Positions 63,940 through 64,000 of a stretch of DNA of 64,000 nucleotides are shown one piece after another. How positions within the stretch are numbered: the first letter of the stretch is position 1; each line of letters starts with the position of its first letter. A program made the translations under genes and the position numbers. Source of the stretch: Treponema primitia ZAS-2 (lineage in GTDB: Bacteria > Spirochaetota > Spirochaetia > Treponematales > Breznakiellaceae); the NCBI RefSeq assembly GCF_000214375.1, contig NC_015578.1, positions 1,736,001 to 1,800,000 of the forward strand. The letters are read 5' to 3'. Below the pieces are notes generated by a model. That model ran no database searches. It was not told the DNA's origin and worked only from the letters and a program-made list of their open reading frames with translations.

Positions 63940-64000
63940 GGCGCCATCCTGATCTATATATTAATATAGTAATATGATAAGCTGAAAACAAGCTTTCTAG

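Overview
The window looks like a chromosomal segment of a spirochaete of the genus Treponema, most likely a moderate-GC, free-living or termite-gut type. The evidence is a periplasmic-flagellum sheath gene (flaA), a radical-SAM protein of the spirochaete 'spiro-SPASM' type, a RelA/SpoT-TPR protein, FecR and CHASE2-adenylate-cyclase surface genes, and anaerobic energy genes. No rRNA, tRNA, CRISPR array or intact mobile element was seen. The genus is inferred from gene content only.

Layout. 1-57: start of a leftward xseA-like gene. 257-7259: tightly overlapping rightward genes that look like a glycan or sugar-nucleotide pathway (spiro-SPASM protein, GT2 glycosyltransferase, SpsF-like cytidylyltransferase, PseG-like/methyltransferase fusion, ATP-grasp ligase). 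These run directly into an N-acetylmuramoyl-L-alanine amidase and a GerMN protein, followed by flaA on its own promoter. 10254-13601: RelA/SpoT-TPR protein, a tandem inverted-repeat array, tmRNA (ssrA, minus strand), and an HD-GYP response regulator with an HPt protein. 13805-17072: gap, pgk, tpiA. 17128-24333: hybrid kinase, citrate synthase, an AT-rich DinB-like gene and an atypical EF-G paralogue. 24426-34199: coiled-coil protein, topoisomerase IV-like subunits B and A separated by a membrane pyrophosphatase and a GntP permease, and a methyltransferase.

34283-44277 is a surface block: small exported protein, outer-membrane barrel candidate, FecR protein, two lipoproteins (one a 1253-residue beta-helix repeat protein) and a CHASE2 adenylate cyclase whose 5' end needs a frameshift or an unusual start codon. 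44316-45971 is gpmI. 46155-55318 is an oligopeptide ABC operon (two tandem binding proteins, two permeases, two ATPases) continuing into two M42 aminopeptidases. 55446-58826 pairs a FIST sensor protein with a PAS hybrid kinase. 58834-63939 (minus) holds a RarA fusion protein, a lipoprotein, a small outer-membrane barrel candidate and an anchored protein of unknown function.

How they may work together: peptide import and hydrolysis supply amino acids; gap, pgk, tpiA and gpmI form most of lower glycolysis; the pyrophosphatase recovers energy as an ion gradient. The two hybrid kinases lack HPt domains, while a separate HPt protein sits with an HD-GYP regulator, which suggests phosphorelay control of c-di-GMP. 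The most distinctive items are the glycan operon next to flaA, the array abutting ssrA, the surface/cAMP block and the histone-like tail on the topoisomerase B subunit.
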